This document shows positions 63,256 through 64,000 of a DNA stretch of 64,000 bases, one piece after another (the stretch's first letter is position 1; each line of letters opens with the position of its first letter). The position numbers were made by a program, and so were the translations under genes. The DNA lies in the NCBI RefSeq assembly GCF_032854445.1, contig NC_088302.1, positions 9,357,338-9,421,337 on the forward strand, in the 5' to 3' direction. This DNA comes from Liolophura sinensis. Lineage: Eukaryota; Mollusca; Polyplacophora; Chitonida; Chitonidae. A model generated the notes under the pieces. The model saw nothing but the letters and a program-made list of their open reading frames with translations. It ran no database searches and was not told where the DNA came from.

Positions 63256-63380
63256 GATTTCTCATCCAGTCTGTGGGTTTCTCCTGGGCTCTGCTGGTTT
63301 CTTCCAATCATAATGCTGGCGGCTGTTGTTGAAGTGAAATATTCTTGAGTATGGCATAAAACGCCAATCAGGTAAATAAA
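63256..63380 (+). mobile_element. tRNA-derived SINE, 5' truncated
   Basis: Body and tail: gtgggtttctcctgggctct, gagtatggcataaaacgcca, aggtaaataaa. Confidence 0.87.
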
Positions 63381-63929
63381 AAGATTAATTTGATGAAATA
63401 ACGCTGGGACATCTGATAAAAGAAACACACTTTTTTGTCGTAATTTAATCAGTCAGATATATGAAAACTGATAACTCTGACTGAAAGTTTTGAAATGCCA
63501 GATCCCCTCCCAGATCCATTTGGCTATCATCATGGTAAACAACCTAGCTGTATTCCTCATATGACTATTCAAATTTAACGGCAATCATGTTTTTGAATAA
63601 TGTTAAAATGAACTGGAATAACCCCCGACTTTTTTAATAGCAGACTGTATTACAATCTCGAAATTCTACATCTTGAAAACATGTGGTGGTCATGCATGAA
63701 TTTATTCATTAGTTATTATTTATACAACAATTACATGTACTGCATAGAAAAGAGATTTGAAGATTATACATGTGTTTGCATGTTACACGAAGTTAAAAAT
63801 GTGCTGATGTCGTTCAGGGGGGGATAACTCTTTTGGCGCATATTTGTGCATACAAAGCTATTGTCCTTGGAGGTAGGAAAGAACTTGCCGTGAGAGGGCG
63901 CTAGAAGGTGATTTCCTGTCAACGGCAAA

Positions 63930-63965
63930 ATGGCGTTTTGTGTTCGCTCACTTTGCCGTAACTAG
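63930..63965 (+). CDS. possible first coding exon of a downstream gene
   Basis: An ATG in a strong context (ggcaaaATGGCG, also a YY1-like AAnATGGC word common near animal start sites) opens MAFCVRSLCRN before an in-frame TAG, which overlaps a donor-like ctag|gtaatg. An alternative donor, tgcc|gtaact, would keep the frame open. The GC rise over 63800-63960 fits a promoter. Weak. Confidence 0.25.
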   Translation: MAFCVRSLCRN

Positions 63966-64000
63966 GTAATGATAAAGTTTCAAAAATTCACGTCCAAAGC

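Larger units (their letters stand above)
61300..64000. other. region downstream of the ERK3-like gene
   Basis: It holds a T-rich stretch (61500-61600, probably 3' UTR), two truncated SINEs and a 65-bp tandem repeat. No gene is supported before the candidate first exon at 63930. Confidence 0.6.

Overview
The window is eukaryotic genomic DNA: GT-AG introns, long AT-rich introns, tRNA-derived SINEs and many tandem repeats. The three recognised genes are conserved animal genes. The SINE family (tail close to gagtacggcgtaaaacacc followed by caaataaataaa), the frequent acatgtaca words and the intron sizes suggest a lophotrochozoan, such as a mollusc or brachiopod. That taxon call is inference. No prokaryotic operon, CRISPR array or free-standing RNA gene was seen. 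Most long open frames are intronic or repeat artefacts.

Region 1 (about 3.7-33.4 kb, + strand): LRRC49, a subunit of the tubulin polyglutamylase complex, in 14 coding exons whose phases all agree; the N-terminal exon(s) were not found. Its introns hold SINEs, MITE-like repeats, a 1.5 kb minisatellite that is open in all three minus-strand frames, and a second minisatellite made from copies of the splice acceptor plus first codons of the exon at 22627. Two candidate internal first exons (15.6 kb and 20.8 kb) end in the phase that this exon requires.

Region 2 (33.4-42.4 kb): intergenic, with a 43-bp tandem array, a 36-bp tandem array, a tRNA-derived repeat head and a 118-bp hairpin element.

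Region 3 (42.4-53.3 kb, - strand): a REEP5/REEP6-type ER membrane-shaping protein (TB2/DP1/HVA22 family) in five exons plus a probable 33-nt cassette microexon.

Region 4 (56.4-61.3 kb, + strand): an atypical MAP kinase of the ERK3/ERK4 (MAPK6/MAPK4) family in four coding exons. It differs from the vertebrate proteins at diagnostic positions: a TDR activation loop instead of SEG, an APE motif instead of SPR, and FRIEHE in place of the FRIEDE MK5-docking motif. A 5' UTR exon lies at 56.3 kb, and a further upstream exon may start close to the REEP gene, which would make the 53.3-53.5 kb interval a divergent promoter.

Region 5 (61.3-64 kb): intergenic, with SINEs and a 65-bp tandem repeat. A possible first exon of a following gene lies at 63.93 kb.

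The three genes have unrelated jobs (microtubule modification, ER shaping, signalling) and nothing suggests that they form a pathway. The most unusual feature is the acceptor-bearing minisatellite in LRRC49; I did not find a clearly new multi-gene system.
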